Source of the DNA: Aphis gossypii
Lineage: Eukaryota > Arthropoda > Insecta > Hemiptera > Aphididae
Assembly: GCF_020184175.1 (NCBI RefSeq)
Contig: NC_065531.1
Location: forward strand, 31,765,213-31,829,212
Length of the DNA stretch: 64,000 bases
Direction: 5' to 3'
Part shown: one piece after another, positions 38,001 through 53,639 of the stretch
How positions within the stretch are numbered: position 1 is the first letter of the stretch
Layout: each line of letters opens with the position of its first letter
Position numbers and translations under genes: made by a program
Notes under the pieces: model-generated
What the model was told of the DNA's origin: nothing
What the model saw: only the letters and a program-made list of their open reading frames with translations
The model's database searches: none

Positions 38001-40939
38001 TTAGTATTATTTTTTTGATAAGTTATATAAATTTGAATAAACTGTAATTGTTGAAATTGCAAATACACATAGGCACCTTTAATATTACTTGTTATAGTTT
38101 TATCTTATTTATTGAGAATATACTTCATTAAATACTAAACGGATAAGCTCATATAATGAATGTAATTATACCTGAATACCAGCTTCATCAACCATTTCTA
38201 ACCTTTATTATATACAAATTATACATTAAAATAAAAACTCCCTAATGGTTTGCATGGTATTTATTCAAAACTAATTGATAGATAAAAAGTGCAAATTTTC
38301 ATCAATTAGCTTTCTAATTGCTTCACGTAATGTATTATTTCATTATGCATATTATTTTAACTATATACTATGTGTATTCACCTAGAACAAATTTCTAATT
38401 TCTTATTCACTCATTAAACGAGTATCCTACGCTTAACTATACATGTCGTGACAATGCGTATAACAGTCTTTATTGTAGATAAATGGAGAATATATTGCGT
38501 ACAAAGCGTTAGGTGCTGTAATAATATGATATATATCAATATATGCATAAGATTATTGAATTGATATGCGCTTTTTAGTTATAAGCGTATTATGTAGATC
38601 AAAAGTTGACGATGGTTAACATCATGGTCACATATCGATCGTCCAGTAGACCCATAAATTACCGTGTTCATTATAACATTTTCCAATTATTCGGAGCGTC
38701 GGTTACCGGCTCACCGGGGGGCCTTCGAGGAGCCTGAGGCCACTGGAACTCTACATACTCGTATAATATGTATGTGTGTATATTGTTTTTATTTTCGTGT
38801 TATTTTTTTCATTTTAATCGTATATCTGTTCGAAAACCCATGATTTATCACAAGGCTTCGGTTTACATTGTTTCTCCGCAACATTATCTACACGGGCGAA
38901 TACGTCTTGTATGTTTTGATTCCCCAGCCTCCGGGCGTACTATATACCATAAGTCAATTGATTCGAAGGAAAAAAATGAAATAAAATTATTATTATTATT
39001 ACGAAAGGGAGATTAATATGACACTTTGGCATCCGTAAAAACTCGTCATTCCCACGATCTACGAAATATATCGTATAGTTATTATAATGCTATGGAATTT
39101 CAAAAATGGTTATAGCGTGAAAATAATAATAATATTATAATACGAATGTTTAAATATATATATAATAGTAGTAAGAAATAATATACTTGTATGTTAAATG
39201 GTCAAGTATAAAACATGTTCACAGCATATTTGGGATTCTGATTGGGATCAATTTATACCTTTGTATTTTATATTTTATATATATATTATTATTATTATTA
39301 TTATTTTTACAATAAAAAGTTAATTATTGGGTATAGTATAGTATCATTTGGTGATGATAATACTTACAAAATGTATACAAGTTTACAAAAACACGCGTAA
39401 AAGTGTAAAATAAAACGCATAAAATTTCAAACGACAGTAGTAGACTCACCAGCCGTACCTACAACATTTATATAGTAATCGTTCTTATGTAATAAAAATG
39501 TAGGTACAATAAAAGCTACACATAACATAATTCATATTACGATGTTTTGCAATACCATTATATGGCGGTGATCTTCCTCGTCAAAAATCCGATATTATTG
39601 TGTTTTGTGCAATATAGCATGTTCGTATATTCGTATATATAAAATATATCTAATACGTATCTACATACAATTATACATACCGTTTGCTTAAAAAATAATA
39701 ATTTGTAATTTGAATACGAAATTTCGAAAATATTGCCTACGGCGGCATAGAACGAAACAACGAAAAATAAAAGAAATAAAAACGAAGACGTAAAAACAAA
39801 CAGCTTGTCTCGTGAGAAGTTTGCGGCAGACTCTCGAAGATATGTATAGGTACATATATATTATATATATACTAATGAACGTGCGCCCCGCCGTGTTTAA
39901 TGATCTATACAGAGAGGGTGCCCCTATTTAAAGGCGGCTACCGCCACCCGAAGCCCTTTTTGTCTTCTTTATATGATCCGTTTAATATCCAATGAATATT
40001 TTAAAAGAATAGACGAAAAGAACGCGGGGGCGCGAGGATGGTTGAAAAAATGTTAAATCACTCTGGAATGTTGATTAAAACGCATAATATTTGGAGGGCA
40101 GCGTTTGGTAGGTATATACTTATATAATCATATATACTGTGTTATCGTATTTGTAGTGTATATGCACAATTGTGACAGCATTATTAACAATCATCTATAC
40201 AATTAATGAAGACTAATTTTTTTCCAACATGACTAATAATTGACTATATATAGGTATATATAATGTACGATCAATGATCACGTAAGCCATAGTTTAGTAT
40301 ATCGTGTATATACTAAATTAGGTTCAGTATTATCGCATTAGTATTGTACATATATTAGTATAGCACGAGCGTCAGAAGAATGCTCGTAAATGGTAATATA
40401 ACAATAATTATTATTACTTTGTAATAATTGTAATCTAGTTGAAGTATAGAAACCTGCTCTTTGCAAGATCCAATACAGGATTACACAAGTTCAAATCACT
40501 TTTAAATAATTTACCGTGTATACCATATAATATAATTTATCAATATCAATTAAAATATTAAATTATAATAAATGAAAGCGTAATGTGAAAATTTACTGTA
40601 GGAAACTTACAACTAATCTAAAAACGCTTTTTCATTAACATAGATACGTCAAGTATAAGGTTAATTTTCACTGCTAACTGTGAGTTAATCTTATCTACAA
40701 TCTGGTAGTCTGCTGATATAAAGATACAGAGAATTTAAAATAAAATAATACAAGATGTAACAAAAATAATTTCGAAATAAATGTGTAAATTGTTTATAAA
40801 CAAGGCAAACAGCAGAATAGAATAGAGTATATATTATAATATAATATTGTTACTGTAAGACTGTAAGAGTGTGTACAACACAAATATTTTATGAATTCAA
40901 TTTTATTTAAATTTGTCCCAAATTAAAATTAACAATTGA

Positions 40940-40958
40940 TATATATATATATATATAT
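40940..40958. repeat. TA microsatellite
   Basis: Perfect AT dinucleotide run. Confidence 0.85.
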
Positions 40959-42147
40959 GTATATAATAAACTATTTTAAAAGTTATTATACATGTAGGTA
41001 TATTTTGATTTTATTGTTGTCTTTTGTATAATTATGATATAATAAAATAAAAATAATTATTATTGTAGCATTTTGTGTTAAAAAAAAAAGTAAAAAAAAC
41101 TATTACTTATTTGATATAATTTTAGTCAGGCGACATATTATATTACATGGGAGGTTCATTATATCTTCGGACACCGAAGACATTATCCCGTCTGTGTGCC
41201 CCATATAATCTGAATTCAGAACTTAATCATTTGTATATATTATGCAATTTATTTGCATTATAAACACTAATGCGTATTTTATCAAGCCAATGCGTACGGG
41301 TCTCGGTCCTCAGAGTACTGATTATATTTAAATTATTCCAAAATTATTATATATTATGTTGTATAATACTACGCCAATACAAACGTATATTTTAATTTAT
41401 AATATATTTATAAATGGCAGTTAATCTTATCTACAAACTACGTGTGTACATTAATATTCGCATTTCGACTGTCGTCTATGCATATGTTTGTCAACGACCG
41501 TTTAAGTCTCCGCGTTCTTGTCACCACCACTACTGTTGTTTCACCGTGGCGTACGTATTTTATACGAATGTAATAATATACACACATCTATGTATACATA
41601 CAACTTATGCACTGCAGAGTTTCTCTTGCCGTGCCCGGAAAGACCACCCTGGTTAAATTTAATTAACAATGTTGTCATAAATATGTACGGTACATATAGG
41701 TATATTTAAGAGAAAAAATACAGATTTCCTCACAATATGACGTCTAATGACGTGATGTGTTTTTTTCTGTTCTTACTCACGATGAATATTCAATATATCA
41801 GCCAACGGATTAAAATTGAAATCCACGGCGAGCTGCTGCACTAGTGATCATTATATTAGCACCAGTTTAGGTGACACGTTTATAGGCTCCTGCTGTCCCG
41901 CCCGGAACCTCCCGGCGTTCACACTAATAACGTTTTAACGAGGTAGCTACCAAAACGCGCGCAGATTCGGAGAATCTTTATTATTATTTTATATTTTACA
42001 ACAGCTCTATATTACAATAAACATGTCATAAAAATCGTATATAATGCAACGCGGATGCTTTCTCGCATGTGCCCGAATTGCGTTTTTATTGAATGCCGCC
42101 GCCGACCAGAAGTCGTTTTTCTACATTGTCCTCGGAGTTTTTCTTTG

Positions 42148-42172
42148 TTTTTTTTTTTTTTTTTTTTTTTTT
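42148..42172. repeat. T25 homopolymer
   Basis: Twenty-five consecutive T, the longest homopolymer noticed. On the minus strand it could be the A tail of a retroposed copy, but no upstream element is recognised. Confidence 0.85.
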
Positions 42173-43381
42173 AATGAAATATATACCAACGATTTACGAT
42201 CATTGTGTTCGTTTTGGGTTTTCAACAACCCAATATCATAAAATATCATAAATTTTACGATTACTTCATACAGTTGAGGTGCTGCTGCAGGTATCGCATA
42301 CCAAGTAAAATGAACTAAAGAGATACCTAAATCATGAAGGTTGCAGCTAGGACATCACTTATAATAAACGATATTACAACGTATAACATTTCGTTATTGT
42401 TCAAAATGTCTTGATAATTATTTTAGAAACATATTTGTGAAAATATTAATTAGCTATTGTACATAAACATTTTATAGTATTGGTATTATTTCTTATATTA
42501 TAAGCAAACGGCACTATAAACGATATTCTATTTATTAGGAAAAAACCATAAATTTGTTTGACTAGTGAAAAAAATGACTATAAAAATAACATATATCATT
42601 GTTTAGTTATTTGTTTTTTCGCTATAGTTTTAGCCCTTACCCAACATTTTAAACCTTGTGCGTATTACATTATATATATATATACATACACACACAAGTA
42701 CACAACCAATATTAAATTGTGGTTTACTATATATTATGTTCTCTACTGAGAATCACCTAAAGATGCCGATAACCACAGATTTGCGGTGTGAATGCCATAA
42801 AAAGAAATTTTAAATACACGGTTTTTATGTCAGTTCAATGTTTATTGCTTATAAAAAAAAAACACCAAACATTCGAAGAGAAAAACATAGTTTTAACAAC
42901 AAAATACGATTCTACAAACCTATACGAGTAAGTATTACAATATATGTATTAAACATAATGTGTTATTATTTATTTAAAAAATTCTACATTATTTAGACTT
43001 TCACGATTATTCATTTATGCTGCAGTACAAAATATAATATAATTTATTTATAGCTATTTACCTACTACAGAAAAATAAATAAATTTCAATAGGTATAGGG
43101 ATATACATTTTAAGTTTGATCTATAGGTACCTACATAATATAATATAAATATAATATGCCATACAGTTTTACTTTTTAATGTAATTTCAACCTTAGCTGT
43201 AGTATACAATATAATATTTACGCATTACCTATATTATACAACAGTGTTTGTATCTTTTGACGTATTTATATATTTCCATACATTATATAAGTAGCATCCA
43301 AAAGAACATTGGAGTGCAGTTATAATACTTTTATTGCCGTGTACATTATTATTATACAGTGATTATAAAGTGTACTCACAA

Positions 43382-43405
43382 ACACACACACACACACACA
43401 CACAC
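43382..43405. repeat. (AC)12 microsatellite
   Basis: Perfect AC run. Confidence 0.95.
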
Positions 43406-43922
43406 TGATATTTGTTTTCTATGCACCATACTATACCATTATAGGTATGTTTATGTGCCACACATACAGCACATAATATGAGCATGCCTATAAAGAAAAT
43501 CATCGATACGACCGAGCAAGTGGATTTATTGAACGCGGTTTGACAATATTTGATATAAAACCTAGTATTTACAACGTCTGCGGCGGCGACTGCGATCAGG
43601 CCGGAATGAATCAATGAGCTTCCGATGGGGATTTATGGGCCCGTGATGGCGTCTCTCACATTCGTATATACGCATATTACATAGACTACAGCAGGTACCT
43701 CGGGTACTTATATCATATAAGCGCACGTTCGGTGCTCCGCTGACGACGACAAGCTTTGCATACAATTGGTATTTTTATGATTTATTCCTTACGACCGATA
43801 ATATAATAATGGTTATTCTTTTATTTCTCATGTTATCGGGAGTTTATATATTATTATTATTATTATTCTCGTGGGCGTCAGACGCGAATACGAGGAGCAA
43901 CAACCTCGAAAAGAAACGCACT

Positions 43923-43946
43923 CGTTTCGCAAGCGGATGCGAAACG
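43923..43946. other. Perfect 9-bp hairpin in a CpG-rich patch
   Basis: CGTTTCGCA (43923-43931), loop AGCGGA, and TGCGAAACG (43938-43946) form a perfect GC-rich stem-loop. No known terminator or RNA family is implied. Confidence 0.4.
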
Positions 43947-44248
43947 CGTTCAGTCCTCCTCGTCCGCGTACCTATATACCTATATATTTTTTTATGGGTA
44001 AAAATGAGTACACTACAACGCATATAATTCGCAAAATAGCATATTATATTATGTCGACAGGTTTATAATATTATATTATACCTGCGTATGTATATTTGTG
44101 TGTTTATATAAATACTATATATTATATTTATTTAACAACCTCCGCGACACCCCTTCACCACGAGCATTGTTCCAAATGCCGACTAAATCGAGCTGCATGA
44201 TCCAGAGTCGTGTTCGGAGAATAATGTCTATACATTACATATATATTA

Positions 44249-44284
44249 TGTGTATGTGTGTGTGTGTGCGTGTGTGTGTGTGTA
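44249..44284. repeat. TG microsatellite
   Basis: TG run with TATG and CG interruptions. Confidence 0.9.
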
Positions 44285-46499
44285 TGACTAAAGTTTTAAT
44301 GAGGAGCTTTTTGAATTTTCTTTTCACTGCCTACACGAATTGTAAAAAAAATCGTTTATTTTAAACTCAAAAGTACCTGTATAGTATTTACACGTACTCT
44401 TTTAACAAAAACTAATTATTAGAATTTCGCTGCGCATAACTCGATATTTTTTCTTGCACGATATATTTTCATATAATTTATACATCGCAACTGATATTAT
44501 TACATACTTATCCGTTACTTGGATGAGATTAACGCATCGCACTTGAAATAGGTATACAACGTTAAAAATATTCTGTTTGTGAGTAAGCAGTGATAATTCA
44601 TATTATAACGACGTTGTTGAATAAAATAAATGTCTATGCGTGTAGCTAAAGAAAACGTTCCCACACATCGACAGCAATAATTTAACTTTATTGCGATAAA
44701 ACATAATATAATATACATTTTTGTGTATATATATAATATTATATATATTTAAAATTGAATATTGATAAATAATATTCTGTCAAATACGTGTAGTATCTAC
44801 GAGTTAGATAGCATGTAATATGTAATATGAATAATAATAATATATTCATATATATAATAATGTATTGTTTTTATGTTTTTAAAATCGATATTATTTTTAA
44901 TTACAATTGATTTAAGCGTCATAGTTAGTACAAACTAGACTATTTTAATTAGAAACTCCAAAGGCATGGTAAATATATAGTATAAGTTTGTTTGAACATT
45001 TCGTTTTAATATGTCACTACAATATTATACACAATTTTTGTCATTGATAAAATATTTAAATTTCTATTTTAAACTTAATAACGTTTTAACCTTGCTTGTT
45101 AAATTGTGTATATTAAGTATAAGATCTAATATACATATATATGTAAATAGTTTTATTATACTACATAGTATAGTATAGGTAACGCAGTAGTGAATTATAA
45201 ATGATGCAGCAACACAAAATTAATACATAATATAATAAATATAATAGAGTCAGTAAAGAATACAAGTGAAAAAATTCGTATAATATAAATCATTTGCTAA
45301 ATATTACAACGTTGATTCCGTTTATTCAAAATAATATATATATATTTAAAAAAGCGACTGTTTTTTTCAAAAGGAAAATCAAAATATATATATTTTTTTT
45401 ATAGATTTTCGATTTTTAACGGACGATTTGAATAATGTTGTCAGGTATAAATCAAACGATCGGTTTTCATGAGTATACAGTATAATATTATAGTATATAC
45501 GCATCATATTGCGTCAGTTTGATCGAATAATATTATAACAAAAAAATATGATATAATCTCACTAACCCTTTGATCTGTCACCGTTACTCTACAGCATATA
45601 CGCAAATTACAGTACCTATACACTATATTATATACAATTGAAAAAAGAATCAACTACACAAACGGTAAAAAAAAATTTGCCTTTGATAACGCGATAACGT
45701 TGCTAAGATAACGCACGATTGAAAAAAAAATAAAAACGAATTTTGTATAATACAACAATATACGCGTATATTATAACCATTCTTTCGGGGCGAAACATTC
45801 GCGCGAACCATCGCGTCATCGCGTTCACTATCATCATCAACTACCCGCTGCTTCGCATTGTTTGTTTTTCATTATTTTCCGATCGCCGGGTGCGCGTTTA
45901 CGGTCTCGTTAATGACGGATAATATACGTACGCGCCTGCAGTATTCTATGCTGTGCATTGTACGGGTGTGCCTATATACTCCTATAACTATATACATGTA
46001 TACACGACGTATACATAAATAGTCGCGTTTAAAAAATAATTTACCAAAAGAAAGAGAGGAAAAAAAAATAAAAACACTCCGGTGTCGTAGCGCGCCGGGG
46101 GCGTGTTCCGGGGAAATATTATTATATAATATTATGTAGGGCACGCGTTCGGTCGATCGCGAACAGATGGCCAACGTGTGCGTATATATACATATAGGTA
46201 CGTAATGTGTGTGTATAGTGTATATACTGTGTAGGTATAATGTGCGTTATACCCACACGGACCGTCGAAATTACAGTGATTTGTAAAGATCGAGTAGCGC
46301 GTGTACTAGCGTGTGTATGTGTGTTTGAATGCGTCTCAGAACGAGAAAATTATACAAGCGTGGAGCATATATACATATATAGGTATGCGTACACAATAAT
46401 AATGACATTCCGATACGATCGCGTGCCTGTCGGCCGTAACACTAATATAATATATATACTCATTAATATTATAACTATACGTGTGTATGTGTGCGTGTA

Positions 46500-46600
46500 A
46501 CTCGGTAGCTCTCCAGTGCAATGGTAACCGCCTCAGCCCCGAGGTTATAAGACCGACTAGAGAGTATCACCTCAATCGCCTCCGCTACGGTCCAATTATA
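46500..46600 (+). repeat. tRNA-like or SINE-like fragment
   Basis: GGTAGCTCTCCAGTGCAATG, then GGTAACCGCCTCAGCCCC and GAGGTTATAAGACCGA, resemble a decayed tRNA-type A box and anticodon arm (CCTC...GAGG). No proper B box (GGTTCGANTCC) is seen, so it is not a functional tRNA. It may be a SINE relic or unrelated. Confidence 0.2.
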
Positions 46601-49600
46601 CTATCACATTATTATAGGTACCTTATTACACGCCGTCCGTCATGTGCGGACTGCGGGTAGAACGATGAGCTTGAGTACACTATACAGATTAAAAAAAACA
46701 AACCAATGTTGGTGTATTAAAAAAACACACGAAAGATGGACCGATACGACTTCGTTTATGAAACGTACTGTCGGTGGCGAGTGGAAAGAATTACGCGTAC
46801 GATTTGATGACATTAGCTCCTAAGTACGCATATCTAACATAATATATGAATATTATGCTTAGTTTAGGTGTATAAACACGCTTATAGTGGATTTGACATA
46901 TTATAATACAATGCGGCTCCAACAACTTTTTCGTGTACCTATATTGAATTATGTTAATGTTATATTTTGTGGATGTTAAAATATAATACGAGTAGGTATA
47001 TGGGATGTTTTTTATTCATGATGACCATCTAAAAAAAAAAAAAATGCTCGCATAATGTGGCTAACGAATATAAAGTACAATAGAAACTCGATTAACCATA
47101 ATATAAATTATTTAGTTAAATACTAAACAAATTACTCGGAATTATACTGCGCTGTCAGGTCGAAACTAAATTATTTTCACTTGCATATTATTAGTATACG
47201 TATAGTATTATATTGTATTACCAATACGGGTAATACGATGATACCTGAAAATAAATTATCCACCAAAACGTATTTTAAGTAGGTATTTTGTTTCAAGTCG
47301 ATGACCCAAGTGTAGCTGTCGTACGTACCTTTATATACGACTGTGTTATTTTAAATGTCTCGCGAAACGGCTATATATTTACGATATCATTAAATCATAA
47401 TATGTGTGTTATGTGGCTTAGACTGGGCTGCGATCTGTGGAAATCCAGGTCGTATAATATAATACACGTTACGCCGACCGCGACCGGCCGTATGTACTAT
47501 AATATATACATAAATTTACTCCTCATATAGATTTCGTACTTACGTCTGTATATACACATGTGTGTGCACTTTCTAGTCGTCAAATTGTGAACCTATGTAT
47601 GCAAATAAAATACGACCAGTAAGCGCTCGCATAATAGAATTGTCCGCTATACTATGCATATGTATATTAAATATATATTGGTAAAGCGGTATAAATGTAT
47701 ATAGATACAGAGCTGCCCCCGAGGCTACCGATAAAATATCTGGGACGAGTCGGCGGGAGAATATAGTATTATATAGCCTCATGACAAACGCAAACGATAA
47801 ACAAAATAATGAACAGTTTTAGTTTTATTATGTACCTATATACAAAAAAAAAATAATAATAATAATAATAGAAGTAATAATAATAGTATATAACTGAGGT
47901 TATAAACGCGCTGTAACAACCACGTTACTCCGTACGTATTTCATAATATGCAGCGTCTGCAATAGTGTAATGTAATGGTGTATTAAATATATAAGACACG
48001 TTTAGAGAAAAACGAGATCGCAATATATAGGAATATACACTTATATTATAATATATATACCTATGCATGTGTGTGTACGTATATACCGTGTATGTTCCTT
48101 TTCATTTTAAAAAATATTATGGAGCTAGGTAGTTCATCATGACTGCACAATATAACCGTTTGCCATAAACCATTGAACAAATTAATATAATGTTGAATGT
48201 ATAATACTATATAATATATGTAATGATTTTTAAATTTGAATTAAATAATTTCAAGAAAATTATAGTTTCCTTATTATAGTTAGACATACATATTATAATA
48301 GATGTATATCGTCGTAGGTACACCGTGAGAGCGAGAGAAACGTGGTATCCATAATTGGCGAAGACATTTATAATAACATGTACCTACCTATTGCAGAGAG
48401 CCGCCGACATAGGTCAGTGATGTATAATAATAATAAAGTAAAAGAAAATAATATAAGCAAGTTTTATAATAATTATAAATATTAATAATATTACAATTAT
48501 TGTAAACCAACATAATAAATCGTTACTATTAAGTTTTAAATTTTAAGTAGGAGCGATGTCTTATAGGTCATCGAAGAATTAACTGTAACCAGCGCTTTTG
48601 GATACTACTTCAAAACGATATTTTGCCTTTCTTCCAATTTGATTAGGTAAAGTGTATAATAGAATAACACAATAATAATAATATATGATCGAGACAATAT
48701 ATTTTGAGGACATATAAAGGCTGCAAAAAAAATTCACACGTGTTTAATCTGTCTACATTAATTTGTCACCAATTCAAAAAATACGTTTACAAATTATTTG
48801 ACGCAGGCTATTTAGATGTCACGTATTGTAAATACCACGATATTATAAATTATAATAATATAATAAAACAGTTTTTATATAAAATATACCAGTTCTGTTT
48901 TTGGTTATTTTATTATACATATCGATGGTGTCAATTTAAATCTTGAAATTAAATAGTATTCAACGGATATGTGTGTATAAAAATGTTGTCCAATTTATTT
49001 ATTAGTATATTATAATATAAATATTTATGTTGGAAATTATTATCACCGGTCTTACTCTTAGCCAACCACTTATGTATATGTCAACGAAAATAAAAACGTT
49101 TACGATTTAACGATTATACATATTATATACCATTTTTGATGCACGATGATCCTAATCCTTTAATTGTTTCGATTCAAAATAGTAATATAAAGTTAATATC
49201 TTATATAATATCATGCATAGTAATGTAAAAATCCGTTAAAATTGATAATATCTGAATATATATATACATATAAATTGTGTTATTTTATTCTTCATATAGT
49301 CGTTTATTTAATCGTTCCTGTAGTTTTAATAGGTTTCGGCGGTTTAATATAATTAATTTTTATTAATGTTATTGGTAGGTACTCTATACATTTTAAAACG
49401 TTAATAATCTTTTATTCGTCATTGACTACCTGCTGATCAGTTAAATCAAATCTTTATTGTTAAGTCTTGGAATTTCTCTTCCGTATGTTTATAATATACA
49501 CGAGATAAATGAAAACAAAAGCGTACCTACTTACGACACATTAATTAGTAAATAATAGTTTAGCTTAAGAATACATACAATATACACACATATATATATA

Positions 49601-52600
49601 TATTTGTTCTAAGAACCATTAAAATTAAAATTATTATGGTTCTATTACTGATGGATGTACGTGATGTATGCGATTAAAATACACAACAGCTTAAACAATG
49701 TTTGAATAAAAATATATACGTTCTCTCTCTGATAATTTCAACGTGTGTCTTTGCTAATCTTTCTGATGGTAACTGACAATATTTTTATAGCCGACGCATA
49801 AAATTATTTTGGAATTTTTGCAGGACAGTGATTTCAAAAACGGATAAAAATTAGTATTGTACATATATAATATAGTAGAGCCAGTGGAACGAAACTATAC
49901 ACGACCCGGTTTAAAACACATAATATAATATAATTTATACGTTTACGCTTTTATATAGGTATATAAGCATCGTGTTATTTTAATTCAATAAATAAAATAT
50001 ACATAGGTATGTGTTTATTTTAAAGTGTGCAGTGTATATAAGTATACAGCAGGTTACGTTCGTGTAATCTGCAAGGCCAACAAAAAATAAAAAAATAAAA
50101 TAAATAAGTTACAGTGGTGGAGATCAATGCAGCAGTGTATTATATATACGCAATACGCATTACGCATGTATATTGTTTGTACGTACATATGTGTATTGTG
50201 GATATGGATAACAATAATAATAATATGATGGTCATGTTAGAAATGGACCGCGGCGCAGTCATCAACCGTGTAATGGGTTAGGACATCGGGGTTATTCTTT
50301 TTTTTTCTCTTTTTTTTTTTTATTAGTATTTAGATTCTTACACGGTGAACCCATAAAATTCAGAGAAGCGAATATGGTTTTATGATAGGTCGCAACTGTG
50401 AAAGGGGGACGCGAGAGGAGAAACGTGTATATTATATATATATGAGAACAGTCTATAGGTATATTATATACTTATATATTATTATAGTTACCTACCTTAT
50501 ATTATACGTATCTGTCGAGCTTTAACCGCCACTATTATTCGGAGAGATCTCCCATTATTATTATTATTGTTATTATATTACTATTATCGTCGTCGTTAAT
50601 GGTGTCTCCCAGTTTGTCTTCGGCTGCTCATCTGAGGTACCCATGTATGTGTGTTGTTGTACAGGTGGTCCACGCGTGCAAGAACGATAAGACCCCCACG
50701 GATTGCCGTTTGATCGACTGGGTGTCATTAATATACATATTTTCTTTTTTCATAATGATTTGGAAATACAAGACACAGAGAGAGAGAGAGAATAATATAA
50801 GAAATTAACCATCGTCTCGTCGACTGCAACCGGCGGACGATTAAACGAGGCAATAAAACCAAAAGGAATTCGGTTCACTGTATATGCACACTGCGACTGA
50901 ATATATAGGTATATGCGTAATGTGTATACCTTTAATATATATACATAACGCACAGTACTGCAAAAATGCACGCAAATGTATATTACATATTATATACAAG
51001 GCACGACTGAGCAATTAAAAAAAAAAATGTTTACAACCTGTGGACGCCATTGTTGTATGTATATATTATTATTATATAATATGCGCACGCCGAACATCTC
51101 GTTAGTGCGCGGCTATAACATAAAAGCTGTGTATATTATGTTATTACCGGACGAGGCGAGAGACACATGTATGATATTTTTACTATTATATGAATATATA
51201 CCTATATTCTCTCATATTATTATATTATACTATTTATACTATATTACACATTACTGTATAAAAGCAACGAAATCGTTATTATTACATTTCATCTGGACAC
51301 ATCCGGACGACGTGCATAATATAGTAATATTATTCTTGACCATAAAATAATATGCATAGAGATACAATACGTGTTTATTATGATCGTCGCGAACATAATG
51401 TCTGTATATTATTATTACATAGGTAAGTACCATACAGTTGTTGGCGTCAACGTTTTGCAGGATAAATACAGGCAACGTTTCAGACCATCGTGGTTGTAAA
51501 ACACGATTGTAATTGTATATTATAATATGCGTACCTATAGGCTAAAGTAGTGTAATGAATAGGTTTATACTACCTAATGTAGACTGCGTGCCAAATACGA
51601 TATTCTAAATCGTTAGGTGTGTGTTCGTATTAAACGTTTATGGTGTGTAATTAGCATATGGCAATAAACCGATATAATATATTATATTATATCATATTAA
51701 TATGTACAAGTATAATAAGCAATCGGTATAAAAAGTGTATTTCAAGAGATTTTGATTTTATTTACAGTTGTTATTCAAATCTTTATAGAACACACGTTGT
51801 TAATTATTGTAAATTTTAAGTCTTAACTAACAAACGAAATGAAAAACCCCAAACCTATTATATAAAAAAAATGTGTATGCCTATTATGTACAAATAACAA
51901 CTGAAGAACCAGTCTACGCAAACACTGTTGCGCATTTTTCTGTTGGTGACAAATTGGGTATAAAATATTTTCGTCAGTCATACAAGTTTAAAACAATAAT
52001 ATTATATTATATATACTATCGATATACTGCAAATTTATGTATATTATATACATAGTTAGTCTTGTGATACTGTAGGTACTTGCTGATCATTAAATTAAAA
52101 ATAATATTATGGTACGATTATCGAGCCTATAGGCTATATTATATAGTTGTATTCTACCCAATGATATGTTTACAAATATGCTAATATTATGGTAGTAAAT
52201 CATATAATTATACCAGAAATGATGACACACTGATGCTCCGTCCAAAAGCAGTTAAATAAGTATTTTAAAACGAATATAGATTTATCGTTTCTTATTTACA
52301 CGGTTATACAACTAAATTATATTATTGTATTTATCTTGACTAGTAGTACTACGGTACCTGTCCTCTTTATCAATCGTCGTATATGGATATTGCTACTGAC
52401 GTTTGCAGGAACTTTAGAGCCGGTTGTATATAAACTCTGACTTCTAGTCTTATTGCGATTGATATAATATATATTATGTGGAGTAAATGGCAAAAAACTA
52501 AAGTAAGCTTATACTATATTATTACTTCGTTATTGCGTGACTTCTCATTCACACCCTAGCCTCGAGTTTCTAAATTTGTGCAGACGAGAGACAATTGCAT

Positions 52601-53639
52601 TACTGCAACTGCAGCAGACGTATCTGTATATATCGAAGTGCATAGTGATATGGTATCTTGATGGCGAGGGTTGTGGAGGTTCGAGTTTCAGTAATATATT
52701 TATCGGTCGCTAAGTACCTATATATTATATATTGTCGCAAGGGTGAGGGTGCACGAGAGATGATTGTCGCCACCCACGGCGAATGTCAACTGCAATTAGC
52801 TGCGGACGACGACTCGGTTTGGTTAGGTGCATAAATATATATGTATATACACACGCCAAACGAGTTTTGCCCCTTTTCGCGTACCTAGTACCTACGCGAT
52901 GATTTTGTTACGACAGCGCATCGTCCTCGTGGATTATTATTTTATTTTTATTATTTTTAAGCTGGTACTCGTATAGTATAGGAGGCAATTCAACTAGCCA
53001 AACATTTATACTAATAAATAAAAAACGTATTATATTTAACGCAGTAGAGTATTTTCGATAATTATATTCTACATTTATTAGACTGGGTATATACTTATAA
53101 TATAATAGACGGACCTATTAGGCTAGAATAACCAACTTGTACTGGCGCACCTCATTAAGACACGTGTTTGTACACATTACATAATATTATACACAGTACC
53201 TACACACGTGTGATACATTGTCGTAAACACACAAAGCACATCTACACCAGAGTCGCAATAATAATATTAATAATAATAATAATCGTGTTACCGTATTATG
53301 TACCTATATATATACAATATAATACACGCGTTCGTTGTATGATGCCTCGACTCCCTGTAGTCATAATAGTATTATATACGATGACAACGACGACCGACGA
53401 CTTAACCTACAGCGTTGCTGCAGCTCGCAGAAAAATATTCAGACAAGCATACTATTCGCCATAAGTAAGAACAATAATATATTATAATATAGTATAATAT
53501 TAAAAAATACAATTTATATCATAGGCATGTTCCATACATTATGTTAGAATTACATGTGCGCTCATCGTCTAGTACATGTATACATCTATCTGTTTATGAT
53601 TCGACAATACAAATTCATATTATTTATAAAGTAAATATA
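46601..53639. other. Intergenic DNA, no gene recognised
   Basis: AT-rich DNA with microsatellites and a CpG-richer patch at about 52.56-52.96 kb. Frames such as 50976-51350 (plus, 124 codons) are rich in Tyr/Ile from TA repeats and are judged accidental. Confidence 0.45.

Larger units (their letters stand above)
35041..46490. other. Intergenic DNA with several CpG-rich islands, no gene recognised
   Basis: Islands of raised CpG lie near 35.99-36.80, 39.72-40.06, 43.56-43.96 and 45.78-46.18 kb, separated by AT-rich DNA and microsatellites. The 36 kb island contains TGTGGTCA near 36317, a Runt/Runx-type core, and CTAATTAG near 36351, a homeodomain core. The 39.9 kb island has a hairpin GGCGG-CTA-CCGCC at 39933-39945. 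No frame here shows a protein family motif or paired splice signals that I would trust. Confidence 0.4.

Noticed and set aside
50976..51350. Plus-strand frame of 124 codons
   Set aside because: Composition is dictated by TAT/ATT repeats; no recognisable domain.
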